The notes beneath the pieces are model-generated. The model was not told where the DNA came from. It ran no database searches and saw only the letters and a program-made list of their open reading frames with translations. The position numbers and the translations under genes were made by a program. From assembly GCF_020215665.1 (NCBI RefSeq), contig NZ_CP084061.1, positions 5,406,001 through 5,470,000 of the forward strand: a stretch of 64,000 bases of DNA, given 5' to 3'. Shown in pieces: positions 32,112-40,274 of this stretch (the stretch's first letter is position 1; each line of letters starts with the position of its first letter). The stretch comes from Blautia parvula. Lineage in GTDB: Bacteria > Bacillota > Clostridia > Lachnospirales > Lachnospiraceae.

Positions 32112-35072
32112 TCACAGATTTTTTCTGTAAAGAATGCGGATAGAATTTAATACACACAGAATTGCCACACCGGTGTCGGCAAAGACTGCCATCCACATGG
32201 AGGCAAATCCGAAAAGGCCAAGTATCATGACCAGAACCTTGATCACCAGGGCGAAAATTACATTCTGCCAGGATATACGGCTGGTGGCTCTTGCGATAGA
32301 CAGTGCCTGGGGAACGGCCTCCATGGAAGAATTCATAAATACCACGTCGGCGGCCTCTATGGCGGCATCCGCACCGCTTCCCATGGCAGCACCTACATCC
32401 GCACCGGCCAGTACGGGAGCATCGTTGATTCCGTCACCTACAAACATGACGGAGCCGTATGTGCTGCGCAGGCGCGTCAGTTCGTTCAGCTTATCCTGAG
32501 GCAGGAGACGGGCGCGTACTTCGTCGATACCAGCTGCTCTGGCAACAGCCTCAGCGGTTTCCCGGGCATCGCCGGTGAGCATGGCAGGCGTGATGCCCAT
32601 ATCCTTTATTTTTTTGACTGCGGATTTGGCGTCCCCTTTCAGGGTGTCGGCGATGATAAGACAGCCGATGTAAGTGCCGTCCTTAGCTGCAAATACTTCT
32701 GCACCGAGGCCGTCTGTTGTAATGTTTTCCATAGAAACATGGAATTTTTCCATCAATCTGCGGTTTCCGCAGAGTACTTGGGAACCGTTTATGACTGCGT
32801 GTATGCCGCAGCCTGCGATCTCCTCCACGGTATCAGGCCGTGTGACTGTCATTCCTTTTCCTTGTGCTGCTGAGACGATACTGTGCGCAATGGGATGGGT
32901 GGAGGTGGATTCACAGGCTGCACAGAGTTCCAGCAGGGTATCTGCGTTTACAGAGTCTGCGGGAAGAACCGTCTGCAGGACGAAGTTACCCTCCGTCAGG
33001 GTTCCTGTTTTATCCATAATAACTGCATTTACATTGCGCATGGCTTCCAGGGAGATACCGCCTTTGAATAGGATGCCTCGCTTGGAGCCGGCTCCGATAC
33101 CGGAGAAAAATGCAAGAGGAACGCTTAAAACCAGGGCGCAGGGACAACTGATCACCAGGAAGGTGAGTGCTGTGTATACCCAGTGGTTCCAGTCCCCTGT
33201 TATCAGGGATGGTATGACAGCGGTTGCCAGTGCAAGAAATACTACAAAAGGTGTGTATACCCTTGCAAAACGTGTGATAAAACGGTCAATTTTAGGTTTG
33301 TTGGCAGCGGCATTTTCCACGGAATCCAAAATGCGTGTTACCATGGATTCCTCCAGCACTTTTTCAACACGTACCTTTAAAAGTCCGGAGGTATTGACAC
33401 AGCCGGAAGTCAGTTCATCTCCGAATCCTGCTTTGACAGGTACCGGTTCTCCGGTCACCGGGGAAGTGTCAATGCGGCTTTCTCCTTCAATGACCACGCT
33501 GTCCAGAGGGATCCGGTCGCCGGGGCGGATCAGGATAATATCCCCCACCTCAGCATCCTGGGCGGCTATGGTCTTTGTGTCATCACCGATTACCAGGGTG
33601 ACTGTCTCGGGTCTCATATCCACCGCATCCATGATCTGGGAGCGGCTTCTCTCAACTGCTTTGTGCTCGAAATATTCTCCGATGCGGTAGAACAGCATAA
33701 CGCCCACGGCTTCCGGATATTCTTGGATGACAATAGCGCCGATGGTAGCGACACTCATCAGGAAATTTTCATCGAATACGTGGCCTTTTGTCAGGTTGCG
33801 GAGTGCCGTCAGCACGATTCTTCCGCCAAGCAGGACATAGGCAGTAAGCAGTACCACGAGGGAAGGCAGCTCCATACCCATTTGCTCCAGCACTTCCCCT
33901 GCAATGAAAAGGACAGCGCCGGTGCAGAGGGCCAGAATGGTTTTGGTATCCTGTGAGAGCACTCTTGCGGCGGGCACGACATCCTGAATGGGAAGCGTGT
34001 CTGCGCTTTTCGGAGTGGTGTCTTTTGGCTTGATGGTCACACCATCCTCAATATCTGTACAGATTTTCCGGATCCGGTCCAGCAGAAGGTCGGGATCTCG
34101 TCTGGCGGTAATGCGGAGCTGGCGTGTGGCAAATGTCAGAGTGGTACTTGACACTTCAGGGAGGGCGTTTATCTTTTCCTCCATTTTGGATGCGCAGTGG
34201 GCGCAGCCCAGATTGTCGATCAGGTATGTTTTTGTGGTAAAAGAACCGGGCATTTTAAAACGGGGTACCACTTCAACCTGGGATTCTATGGAAGTACAGA
34301 TTTCCCGGATACGCGGCAGCAGAGCGGCGTGGTCTCTGGCTGATAGTCTGAGCTGACTGGTGGCAAATGTAATGGAGGCGTATTCCACACCGGGAAGCTC
34401 TTTGATTTTGGCCTCCATTTTGGCAGCACAGTTTGCGCAGCCCAGATTTTTTAAAATATAAACTTTCTTTTCACAGTCGGCATCAGGCATATGGCACCTG
34501 CAGTTGGCAAGGCTTTCGCCGCAGATATCGCAGTATTCCTCATGTGGATGGCAGAGTTCACACTGGCAGTCCGCCGGATGCCCGGGGGTGTGATGTGAGC
34601 CCGCATGTCCGTGAGAGTGGCCGCCGTGGTCATGGTCGCAGCCGCAGTCGCAATGTTCGCCATGGTCATGGTCACAGCCACAATCGCAAAGCTCGCCATG
34701 CGTATGCTCATGTGTATGTTCGTGAGAATGACCGCCATGGTCATGGTCACAGCCACAATCGCAAAGCTCGCCATGCGCATGCTCGTGTGTATGTTCGTGA
34801 GAATGACCGCCATGGTCATGGTCACAGCCACAATCGTAAAGCTCGCCATGCGCATGCTCGTGTGTATGTTCGTGAGAATGACCGCCATGGTCATGGTCAC
34901 AGCCACAATCGCAAAGCTCGCCATGCGTATGCTCGTGTGTATGTTCATGAGAATGACCGTCATGGCTGTGTTCACAGCCACAGCCGCAATGCTCATCATG
35001 CGTCTGCTGATGAACATTCTCACCTTCAGGCTTCCGCAGTTCACCGGAAGAGGCTTTCTTTTCCTGCTTCAT
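32112..35072 (-). CDS. Heavy-metal P1B-type ATPase with His-rich repeats and two HMA domains
   Basis: This 986-residue exporter starts at ATG 35072 behind GGAGGG. Residues about 15-160 are a His/Cys/Asp-rich metal-binding tail with four 25-residue repeats (HTHEHTHGELCDCGCDHDHG type). A cysteine cluster (EYCDICGESLANCRC) follows, then two HMA domains with GCANC and GCAHC. The pump core has CPC in SCPCALVLSVPL, phosphorylation site DKTGTLTEG, THPIAHSIV and GDGINDAPVLAGADVGAAMG. CPC and the C-terminal form suit Zn2+/Cd2+/Pb2+ export (ZntA/CadA type). A palindrome of ArsR/SmtB type lies over its promoter, but no such regulator is in the window. Confidence 0.93.
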   Translation of the reverse strand: MKQEKKASSGELRKPEGENVHQQTHDEHCGCGCEHSHDGHSHEHTHEHTHGELCDCGCDHDHGGHSHEHTHEHAHGELYDCGCDHDHGGHSHEHTHEHAHGELCDCGCDHDHGGHSHEHTHEHTHGELCDCGCDHDHGEHCDCGCDHDHGGHSHGHAGSHHTPGHPADCQCELCHPHEEYCDICGESLANCRCHMPDADCEKKVYILKNLGCANCAAKMEAKIKELPGVEYASITFATSQLRLSARDHAALLPRIREICTSIESQVEVVPRFKMPGSFTTKTYLIDNLGCAHCASKMEEKINALPEVSSTTLTFATRQLRITARRDPDLLLDRIRKICTDIEDGVTIKPKDTTPKSADTLPIQDVVPAARVLSQDTKTILALCTGAVLFIAGEVLEQMGMELPSLVVLLTAYVLLGGRIVLTALRNLTKGHVFDENFLMSVATIGAIVIQEYPEAVGVMLFYRIGEYFEHKAVERSRSQIMDAVDMRPETVTLVIGDDTKTIAAQDAEVGDIILIRPGDRIPLDSVVIEGESRIDTSPVTGEPVPVKAGFGDELTSGCVNTSGLLKVRVEKVLEESMVTRILDSVENAAANKPKIDRFITRFARVYTPFVVFLALATAVIPSLITGDWNHWVYTALTFLVISCPCALVLSVPLAFFSGIGAGSKRGILFKGGISLEAMRNVNAVIMDKTGTLTEGNFVLQTVLPADSVNADTLLELCAACESTSTHPIAHSIVSAAQGKGMTVTRPDTVEEIAGCGIHAVINGSQVLCGNRRLMEKFHVSMENITTDGLGAEVFAAKDGTYIGCLIIADTLKGDAKSAVKKIKDMGITPAMLTGDARETAEAVARAAGIDEVRARLLPQDKLNELTRLRSTYGSVMFVGDGINDAPVLAGADVGAAMGSGADAAIEAADVVFMNSSMEAVPQALSIARATSRISWQNVIFALVIKVLVMILGLFGFASMWMAVFADTGVAILCVLNSIRILYRKNL
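34650..34990 (-). repeat. 75-bp tandem repeats encoding His-rich units
   Basis: The word GCTCGCCATG recurs at 34691, 34766, 34841 and 34916, an exact 75-bp period. It encodes the 25-residue His/Cys repeats at the N-terminus of the metal ATPase. The near identity of the units suggests recent expansion, and copy number may vary between strains. Long ORFs in other frames here come from the repeat. Confidence 0.92.
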
Positions 35073-35125
35073 ATTCAGTCCCTCCAAATCTATTTTTCTA
35101 TCTATGTAACTATAGTATATTAAAC

Positions 35126-35145
35126 ATATGAATATCTGTTCATAT
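35126..35145. promoter_or_regulatory. ArsR/SmtB-type operator over the metal ATPase promoter
   Basis: ATATGAA-N6-TTCATAT (35126-35145) is a perfect inverted repeat of the form bound by SmtB/CzrA/CadC repressors. On the minus strand it overlaps the spacer and -35 (TGAACA) of a promoter whose -10 is TATACT at about 35118-35113. Metal-controlled derepression of the pump is the likely meaning. Confidence 0.7.
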
Positions 35146-35231
35146 ATTAATATGAATAGACCAAAAAGTCAATATAAATAAAGAAAAAAGTAAAAGAAAT
35201 CAAAAATACCCCCTCCTGTTGAAAAACCTGA

Positions 35232-35260
35232 TTGCGGCCCGGTCAAAATGGAGATATAAT
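35232..35260 (+). promoter_or_regulatory. Promoter upstream of the LolD-like ATPase
   Basis: TTGCGG (35232-35237), a 17-base spacer and TATAAT (35255-35260) precede the start at 35358. The leader of about 90 bases contains small inverted repeats (GGCCC-CAG-GGCC and GGCA-GTGG-TGCC). Confidence 0.6.
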
Positions 35261-35357
35261 GGGAAATAACATCTGGCCCCAGGGCCGGAGTGTGCTTAAC
35301 GGCAGTGGTGCCTAACGGCAGAGGCGTTTTTATTTAGAATGCAGGAAGGATAGAAGC

Positions 35358-36062
35358 ATGTCATTTATAGAATTCCAACATGTGAAAAAAATATACGGCA
35401 GTAAAAATGAAGTGGAGATCAGAGCTCTGGATGACGCCAGTTTTTCTGTGGAAAAAGGCGAGCTGGCGGTGATTTTGGGTGCATCGGGAGCAGGGAAGAC
35501 CACAGCTCTTAATATTCTGGGCGGTATGGACAGTGCCACCGAGGGAGAGGTCATTGTGGACGGCAGACATGTAAATGAATATAAAGCAAAGGATCTGGTC
35601 ACATACAGACGCAATGACGTGGGCTTTGTATTTCAGTTCTATAACCTTGTTCCAAACTTAACCGCCCTTGAAAATGTAGAGCTGGCTGTACAGATATGCA
35701 AAGATTCCCTGGACCCGGCCACTGTTTTGGGAAAAGTAGGGCTTGCGGAGCGGACATCTAATTTTCCGGCACAGCTCTCCGGCGGTGAGCAGCAGAGGGT
35801 AGCCATTGCCAGGGCGATCGCCAAGAACCCCAAGCTTTTACTTTGTGATGAACCCACAGGTGCCCTGGACTATAATACAGGCAAACAGATTCTGCAGCTT
35901 TTGCAGGACACCTGCCGCAAGGAACATATGACTGTTATTATCATTACCCACAACTCTGCGCTGGCCCCCATGGCTGACCGTGTGATCCGATTCAGGAGCG
36001 GTAAAGTGACAGAGATAACAAAAAATGACCACCCCATACCGGTGGAGAAAATCGAATGGTAA
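35358..36062 (+). CDS. LolD/MacB-type ABC transporter ATP-binding protein (no permease nearby)
   Basis: This 234-residue ATPase has Walker [11 protein letters not shown] loop FQFYNL, signature [15 protein letters not shown], Walker [13 protein letters not shown] and ITHNSAL. It belongs to the MJ0796/LolD/MacB/FtsE group, whose partner is normally an FtsX-fold permease in the next gene. Here the next gene is proA, 32 bases downstream. The permease may have been lost, or may be elsewhere. It starts at ATG 35358 behind GGAAGGA. Confidence 0.92.
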   Translation: MSFIEFQHVKKIYGSKNEVEIRALDDASFSVEKGELAVILGASGAGKTTALNILGGMDSATEGEVIVDGRHVNEYKAKDLVTYRRNDVGFVFQFYNLVPNLTALENVELAVQICKDSLDPATVLGKVGLAERTSNFPAQLSGGEQQRVAIARAIAKNPKLLLCDEPTGALDYNTGKQILQLLQDTCRKEHMTVIIITHNSALAPMADRVIRFRSGKVTEITKNDHPIPVEKIEW

Positions 36063-36094
36063 CAGAGAGCAAAACAGAACAGGAGGATAGACCT

Positions 36095-37378
36095 ATGAAT
36101 ATAAAAGAAGCAACCAGAAAAATGAAACAGGACAGTTTCCGCATGGCAGCCCTCAGCGGGGAGCAGAGAAATGCCGCTTTAGAGGCAGTAAGAATCGCTC
36201 TTCTTGCTAACCGGGAAGCCATATTCAAAGCCAATCATGAGGATATGGAAGCGGCTGAAAAGGCAGGGATCGCGGCAGCTGTGATGAAAAGACTGAAATT
36301 CGATGAGCATAAGCTGCAGGATGTAACCGCCGGAATCGCTGAACTCATCAAACTGCCGGACCCGCTCTCAAAGGTGCAGCTTGCCAGGGAACTGGATAAA
36401 GGTCTGGAACTTTACCGGGTGACGTGTCCCATCGGTGTGATCGGCATCATATTTGAAGCCAGGCCGGACGCGCTGGTACAGATTTCTTCCCTCTGTTTAA
36501 AGAGTGGGAACTGTGCCATCTTAAAAGGCGGCAAAGAGACAGCGAGGACCAACAAAGTTCTGTTTGAGATCATCTATCAGGCAGCCGTGCATGAAGGCGT
36601 GCCGGAAGGGTGTATGCTGCAGGCCGAGCTTCATAATGAGATCGACGAACTGCTGTCCTGCCATGAGACAGTAGATCTGCTCATTCCCAGAGGTTCCAAT
36701 CAGTTTGTACAGTATATTATGAACAATACGAAAATACCGGTTATGGGTCATGCCGACGGGGTGTGCCATATTTATGTGGATGCATGTTACGATAAGGAAA
36801 AGGCAGTCCCCATTATCATAGATGCCAAGACACAGTATACAGCAGCCTGCAACGCTGTGGAAACGCTGCTTGTAAACAGAGAGGCAGCAGAGGAGTTTCT
36901 GCCGGTCATAAGCAAAGCTCTGGGAGAGAACCATGTAAAAGTGAGAGGAACCCGTGAAGTGGCAGAAATCATTCCCTGTGAAATCATGGAGGAGGACGCA
37001 TTCGATACAGAGTATCTGGATCTGGTGTTATCTGTGAAACTGGTGGACAGTGTACAGGAAGCAGTGGAACACATTAACCGGTTCGGCTCCCATCACACAG
37101 ACTGCATTATCACAGAGAACAGGGACACTGCGCTGACCTTTATGCAGCTTGTGGATTCTGCCGGTGTATATCAGAACTGCTCCACGCGGTTTGCTGACGG
37201 TTTCCGCTACGGATTCGGCGCGGAAGTGGGAATCAGTACCGGTAAAATCCATGCCCGGGGTCCCGTGGGACTGGAGGGGCTTGTGACATATAAATATAAA
37301 CTGTTCGGCAGCGGACAGATTGTGGGGGACTACGCGGGCGGCAAAAAGCAGTTCCATTTTAAAGACCTGGAGGCATAA
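36095..37378 (+). CDS. proA: Glutamate-5-semialdehyde dehydrogenase ProA
   Basis: This 427-residue enzyme reduces gamma-glutamyl phosphate to glutamate semialdehyde with NADPH in proline synthesis. It starts at ATG 36095 behind CAGGAGG; a longer frame from 36056 overlaps the upstream gene. Motifs include CPIGVIGIIFEARPDALVQ, LKGGKETARTN, VDLLIPRGSN, the catalytic Cys in TAACNAVETLLV and FGAEVGISTGKIHARGPVGLEGL. proB, usually adjacent, is not in the window. The CPBP protease gene starts 6 bases after its stop. Confidence 0.96.
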   Translation: MNIKEATRKMKQDSFRMAALSGEQRNAALEAVRIALLANREAIFKANHEDMEAAEKAGIAAAVMKRLKFDEHKLQDVTAGIAELIKLPDPLSKVQLARELDKGLELYRVTCPIGVIGIIFEARPDALVQISSLCLKSGNCAILKGGKETARTNKVLFEIIYQAAVHEGVPEGCMLQAELHNEIDELLSCHETVDLLIPRGSNQFVQYIMNNTKIPVMGHADGVCHIYVDACYDKEKAVPIIIDAKTQYTAACNAVETLLVNREAAEEFLPVISKALGENHVKVRGTREVAEIIPCEIMEEDAFDTEYLDLVLSVKLVDSVQEAVEHINRFGSHHTDCIITENRDTALTFMQLVDSAGVYQNCSTRFADGFRYGFGAEVGISTGKIHARGPVGLEGLVTYKYKLFGSGQIVGDYAGGKKQFHFKDLEA

Positions 37379-37384
37379 CAAGGA

Positions 37385-38218
37385 ATGATAGAAAAAGCAA
37401 AGACACTGCTGCTGAGTCTGACACCCATTGCCCTTATGTATATCATTCAGATTGCCGCGGCATTGGGCGGACAGGTTCTTATACTTTTGACAGGCCAATT
37501 TATGACCGCGATCCATGTGTACCAGTCGCCGGTCATGGATTATGTGGTGAACCAGTATGTGTATATTGTCAGTGCTGCCTCCTACGGGATCTTTCTGCTG
37601 GCGGGATATTTCTGGTACCGCAGGGTGATGGCTGACAGACGTGCCGCTTATCTGGAGAGAGGCCACAAGGCCGCTCTTAACTCAGGCGCAATTCTGGGAA
37701 TCTTTTTTGTGGCCCTGTTCATCCAGTTTGCGGTCACCAGCCTTCTCAATATACTTGCAGTGGTGGCACCAGATCTGATGGGGCATTATATGGAAGTGAT
37801 GAAAGGGCTGGGCATGGCGGAGCCATCCATACTGTCTATGTTCTATGTGGTCGTGATGGCACCCCTGGCGGAAGAGCTTCTCATGCGCGGGCTCTGTCTG
37901 AAAATACTGGAGAGAAGCTTTCCTTTCTGGGCGGCGAATTTCCTCCAGGCGTTGTTTTTCGGCCTTTACCATATGAATCTGATACAGGGCTGTTATGCCT
38001 TTTTAATGGGTCTGATCCTGGGCAGACTGGTTAAGAAATACGGTACCCTGAAGGCATCCATGCTCTGCCATTTTATCATTAACTTCAGCGGACAGGTGAT
38101 ATCTGTAATTAATTTCAGTGTGTTGGGAATCTTTCTCGGTACCCTGGTATGTGCAGGTGTCCTGGTGGTTTTGTATATATGGGAAAAACGGAAAAACGAG
38201 GATTATCTGTATCGATAA
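37385..38218 (+). CDS. CPBP-family intramembrane metalloprotease
   Basis: This 277-residue protein has about seven to eight membrane helices. The CPBP/Abi motifs are APLAEELLMRGL (EExxxR), FFGLYHMN (FxxxH) and a final CHFIIN. Members include Rce1-like proteases and bacteriocin self-immunity proteins. It follows proA by 6 bases and is probably cotranscribed, although no functional link is known. It ends at a strong terminator. Confidence 0.9.
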   Translation: MIEKAKTLLLSLTPIALMYIIQIAAALGGQVLILLTGQFMTAIHVYQSPVMDYVVNQYVYIVSAASYGIFLLAGYFWYRRVMADRRAAYLERGHKAALNSGAILGIFFVALFIQFAVTSLLNILAVVAPDLMGHYMEVMKGLGMAEPSILSMFYVVVMAPLAEELLMRGLCLKILERSFPFWAANFLQALFFGLYHMNLIQGCYAFLMGLILGRLVKKYGTLKASMLCHFIINFSGQVISVINFSVLGIFLGTLVCAGVLVVLYIWEKRKNEDYLYR

Positions 38219-38246
38219 CCAGGTATCAATGAAATAAAACAGTGCG

Positions 38247-38303
38247 AAACGGTGATCACGCTGCTGGGCTTCTGCCATATAACAGCGGCATCACCGTTTT
38301 TTT
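38247..38303 (+). terminator. Terminator after the CPBP protease gene
   Basis: AAACGGTGAT then CGCTG pairs with CAGCG then ATCACCGTTT, with a short internal bulge, followed by seven T. It isolates the downstream XRE operon. Confidence 0.88.
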
Positions 38304-38313
38304 ATATATCCGG

Positions 38314-38385
38314 TTGACAACTATCTTTGTCAGGTGCTATAATCAATGACAAGAAAAGTTGTCAAAATGACAAAGGATTTTGTCA
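38314..38385 (+). promoter_or_regulatory. XRE operon promoter with three identical operators
   Basis: TTGACA (38314-38319), an 18-base spacer and TATAAT (38338-38343) form the promoter. TGACAA-N6-TTGTCA occurs three times: 38315-38332 (overlapping the -35 box), 38347-38364 and 38368-38385. All half-sites are identical and all spacers are six bases. Centre distances are 32 and 21 bases, close to three and two helical turns. The XRE protein encoded 17 bases downstream is the probable repressor. Confidence 0.85.
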
Positions 38386-38401
38386 TAAAGGAGGGGTGGG
38401 A

Positions 38402-38614
38402 ATGTCGTTGCACAACCGCCTGAAAGAATACAGGGCAAAACTGGATATCAACCAGCAGGAAATGGGGCGGCGTGTCGGAGCATCCCGGCAGACCATCAGC
38501 CTGATCGAGCGTGGAGATTACTCTCCGTCTGTTACGCTGGCGCTTAAAATAGCCAAAGAATGCGGAGCGTCTGTGGAGGATATTTTTTGGTATGTGGAGG
38601 ACGGGAATGAATAG
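38402..38614 (+). CDS. Small XRE-family transcriptional regulator
   Basis: This 70-residue protein starts at ATG 38402 behind GGAGG. It is almost wholly a helix-turn-helix of the Cro/CI type (NQQEMGRRVGASRQTISLIERGDYSPSVTLALKIA). Such short regulators often repress a neighbouring transporter or membrane protein operon. Its stop overlaps the start of the next gene. Three matching palindromes over its own promoter suggest tight self-repression. Confidence 0.92.
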   Translation: MSLHNRLKEYRAKLDINQQEMGRRVGASRQTISLIERGDYSPSVTLALKIAKECGASVEDIFWYVEDGNE

Positions 38615-39353
38615 GAATAGAAAAGAGAAAAAAGGATATCTGGAATTTATGATAATCATTCTGGTCAGTGGTCTCTTCGGCGGTGTCGGAGCTTTAGTCA
38701 TCGGCGATCACGGCAGGGATGTGGAGGAACTGGGCAGGTTTTTGGAAAGTGTCATTGGCAGGGGCGCCTTTTATCTGATCGTACTTATGTCCATTTTGGG
38801 CAGTATTGCCAATATATATATGGTTATGAGTGTCAGAAAGAAATGCCGGGACTGGGATGGAGAGGATGACGAGATAGCGGAACAAATAGAAAAGTACAAC
38901 AACCGCTGTCAGGGAATCATAACATGCTGTGCTACCATCACAATGGTGCTGAGCGGCGTTAACATTGTCTATGCGTTTCACAGAGCACAGAGTCTGCCCA
39001 ACATTGTAGTCATGTCAACGCTGTTTGTACTGTACAGTCTGTGGTGTGCTTTTTCAGAGCATCTGCTGGTGGAGCAGACCAAGAAAATGAACCCTGAGAA
39101 AAAAGGAAATGCCCTTTCCCTTCATTTTAACCGGGATTGGGTCGGAAGCTGTGATGAACAGGAAAAGGCCAGGATGTATGAAGCGGCCTATATTGTCTAC
39201 AAAAATTCCTTTGTTCTGTACACAGGAATCTTTATTTTTATGCTGATGCTGACTGTTGCGGTAGACATTGGCGTACTGCCATTTCTTATACTGGGAATTA
39301 TCTGGACGTTCCAGAATGTTCTATATATGTGCAGCTATGAAAAGAAACGTTAA
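38607..39353 (+). CDS. Multi-pass membrane protein of unknown function (possibly DUF3169-like)
   Basis: This 248-residue protein starts at ATG 38607 behind GGAGG and overlaps the XRE gene by 8 bases. Six hydrophobic segments are seen at about residues 13-31, 50-70, 105-126, 130-150, 203-222 and 225-245. Size, topology and an XRE gene in front resemble DUF3169 proteins, but I cannot point to a decisive motif. It lies in the operon with an ABC exporter and may belong to it. Confidence 0.75.
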   Translation: MNRNRKEKKGYLEFMIIILVSGLFGGVGALVIGDHGRDVEELGRFLESVIGRGAFYLIVLMSILGSIANIYMVMSVRKKCRDWDGEDDEIAEQIEKYNNRCQGIITCCATITMVLSGVNIVYAFHRAQSLPNIVVMSTLFVLYSLWCAFSEHLLVEQTKKMNPEKKGNALSLHFNRDWVGSCDEQEKARMYEAAYIVYKNSFVLYTGIFIFMLMLTVAVDIGVLPFLILGIIWTFQNVLYMCSYEKKR

Positions 39354-39377
39354 GAGGTATGAAACAAGGAGGAGTAT

Positions 39378-40274
39378 ATGAGTTTAGTAGTGGAAAATCT
39401 GACGAAGCGGTTCGGAGAAAAAACCGCGGTTGACCACCTGTCTTTTTCCATGGAGACACCGGGGGTATTTGGCCTTCTGGGAACCAATGGAGCCGGTAAG
39501 ACCACAACGATCCGGACAATACTGGGTATCATGGAAGCTGATGAGGGGAAAGCCCAGTGGAACGGCAGGAAAATCAACAGGGAGACGCTGGCTTTCGGTT
39601 ATCTGCCGGAGGAGCGCGGCATCTATATGAAGACAAAGGTTCTGGAACAGCTTGTCTATTTCGGCATGCTCCGGGGCATGAAGCGGGAAGCAGCGAAGAA
39701 GGCGGCTCTTGGCTATATGGAACGCCTTGAGGTTATGGAGTATAAAAACATGCCGGCCGAAAAGCTCTCAAAAGGAAACCAGCAGAAGATCCAGCTCATC
39801 TCTGCGATCATCCACAACCCAAGGCTTGTTTTTCTGGATGAACCATTCTCGGGTTTGGACCCGGTGAACGGAAAGATGCTCAGGGATCTGGTGTCTGAGC
39901 TTGTGGACGAAGGGAAATACATTATCCTGAGCACCCACCAGATGGAGACTGTGGAGGAATATTGTAAGAATCTTCTGATCCTGAACCGTGGCAGAACAAT
40001 CCTGCAGGGTAATTTAAAAGAGATAAAGTCAGCCTTTGGGCATACAAATCTATGCGTCACAGTCAATGCAGATGTGGATGGAATGGCACAGGAGGAAGGC
40101 CTTCAGGTCTTTGAAAAACGTGCCGCTGAGACAGAGTATAAAATTGACGGAGATGAGATGGCACACAGATTTCTGAAGAGAATGCTGGACGCGGGAATCT
40201 ATCCCGACAAATTTGAGATCAGGGAACCATCTCTACAGGAGATTTTTGTCAGAAAGGCAGGGGAGACAGAATGA
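39378..40274 (+). CDS. ABC transporter ATP-binding protein (NatA-like)
   Basis: This 298-residue ATPase has Walker A GTNGAGKTTT, signature LSKGNQQKIQLISAI, Walker B LVFLDEPFSGLDPVN and switch STHQMETVEEYC. The C-terminal ~80 residues form the extra domain seen in NatA/YhaQ proteins. It starts at ATG 39378 behind AAGGAGG and overlaps the permease by 4 bases. NatAB systems export Na+ or other compounds. Here the substrate is unknown, and the XRE regulator controls the unit. Confidence 0.92.
   Translation: MSLVVENLTKRFGEKTAVDHLSFSMETPGVFGLLGTNGAGKTTTIRTILGIMEADEGKAQWNGRKINRETLAFGYLPEERGIYMKTKVLEQLVYFGMLRGMKREAAKKAALGYMERLEVMEYKNMPAEKLSKGNQQKIQLISAIIHNPRLVFLDEPFSGLDPVNGKMLRDLVSELVDEGKYIILSTHQMETVEEYCKNLLILNRGRTILQGNLKEIKSAFGHTNLCVTVNADVDGMAQEEGLQVFEKRAAETEYKIDGDEMAHRFLKRMLDAGIYPDKFEIREPSLQEIFVRKAGETE

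Noticed and set aside
34433..35131. Long plus-strand ORFs opposite the metal ATPase
   Set aside because: They are shadows of the 75-bp His-rich repeat; products are simple repeats of His, Arg or Met/Ala.
35261..35357. Riboswitch in the leader of the LolD-like gene
   Set aside because: Small inverted repeats are present but do not match any riboswitch core I know.
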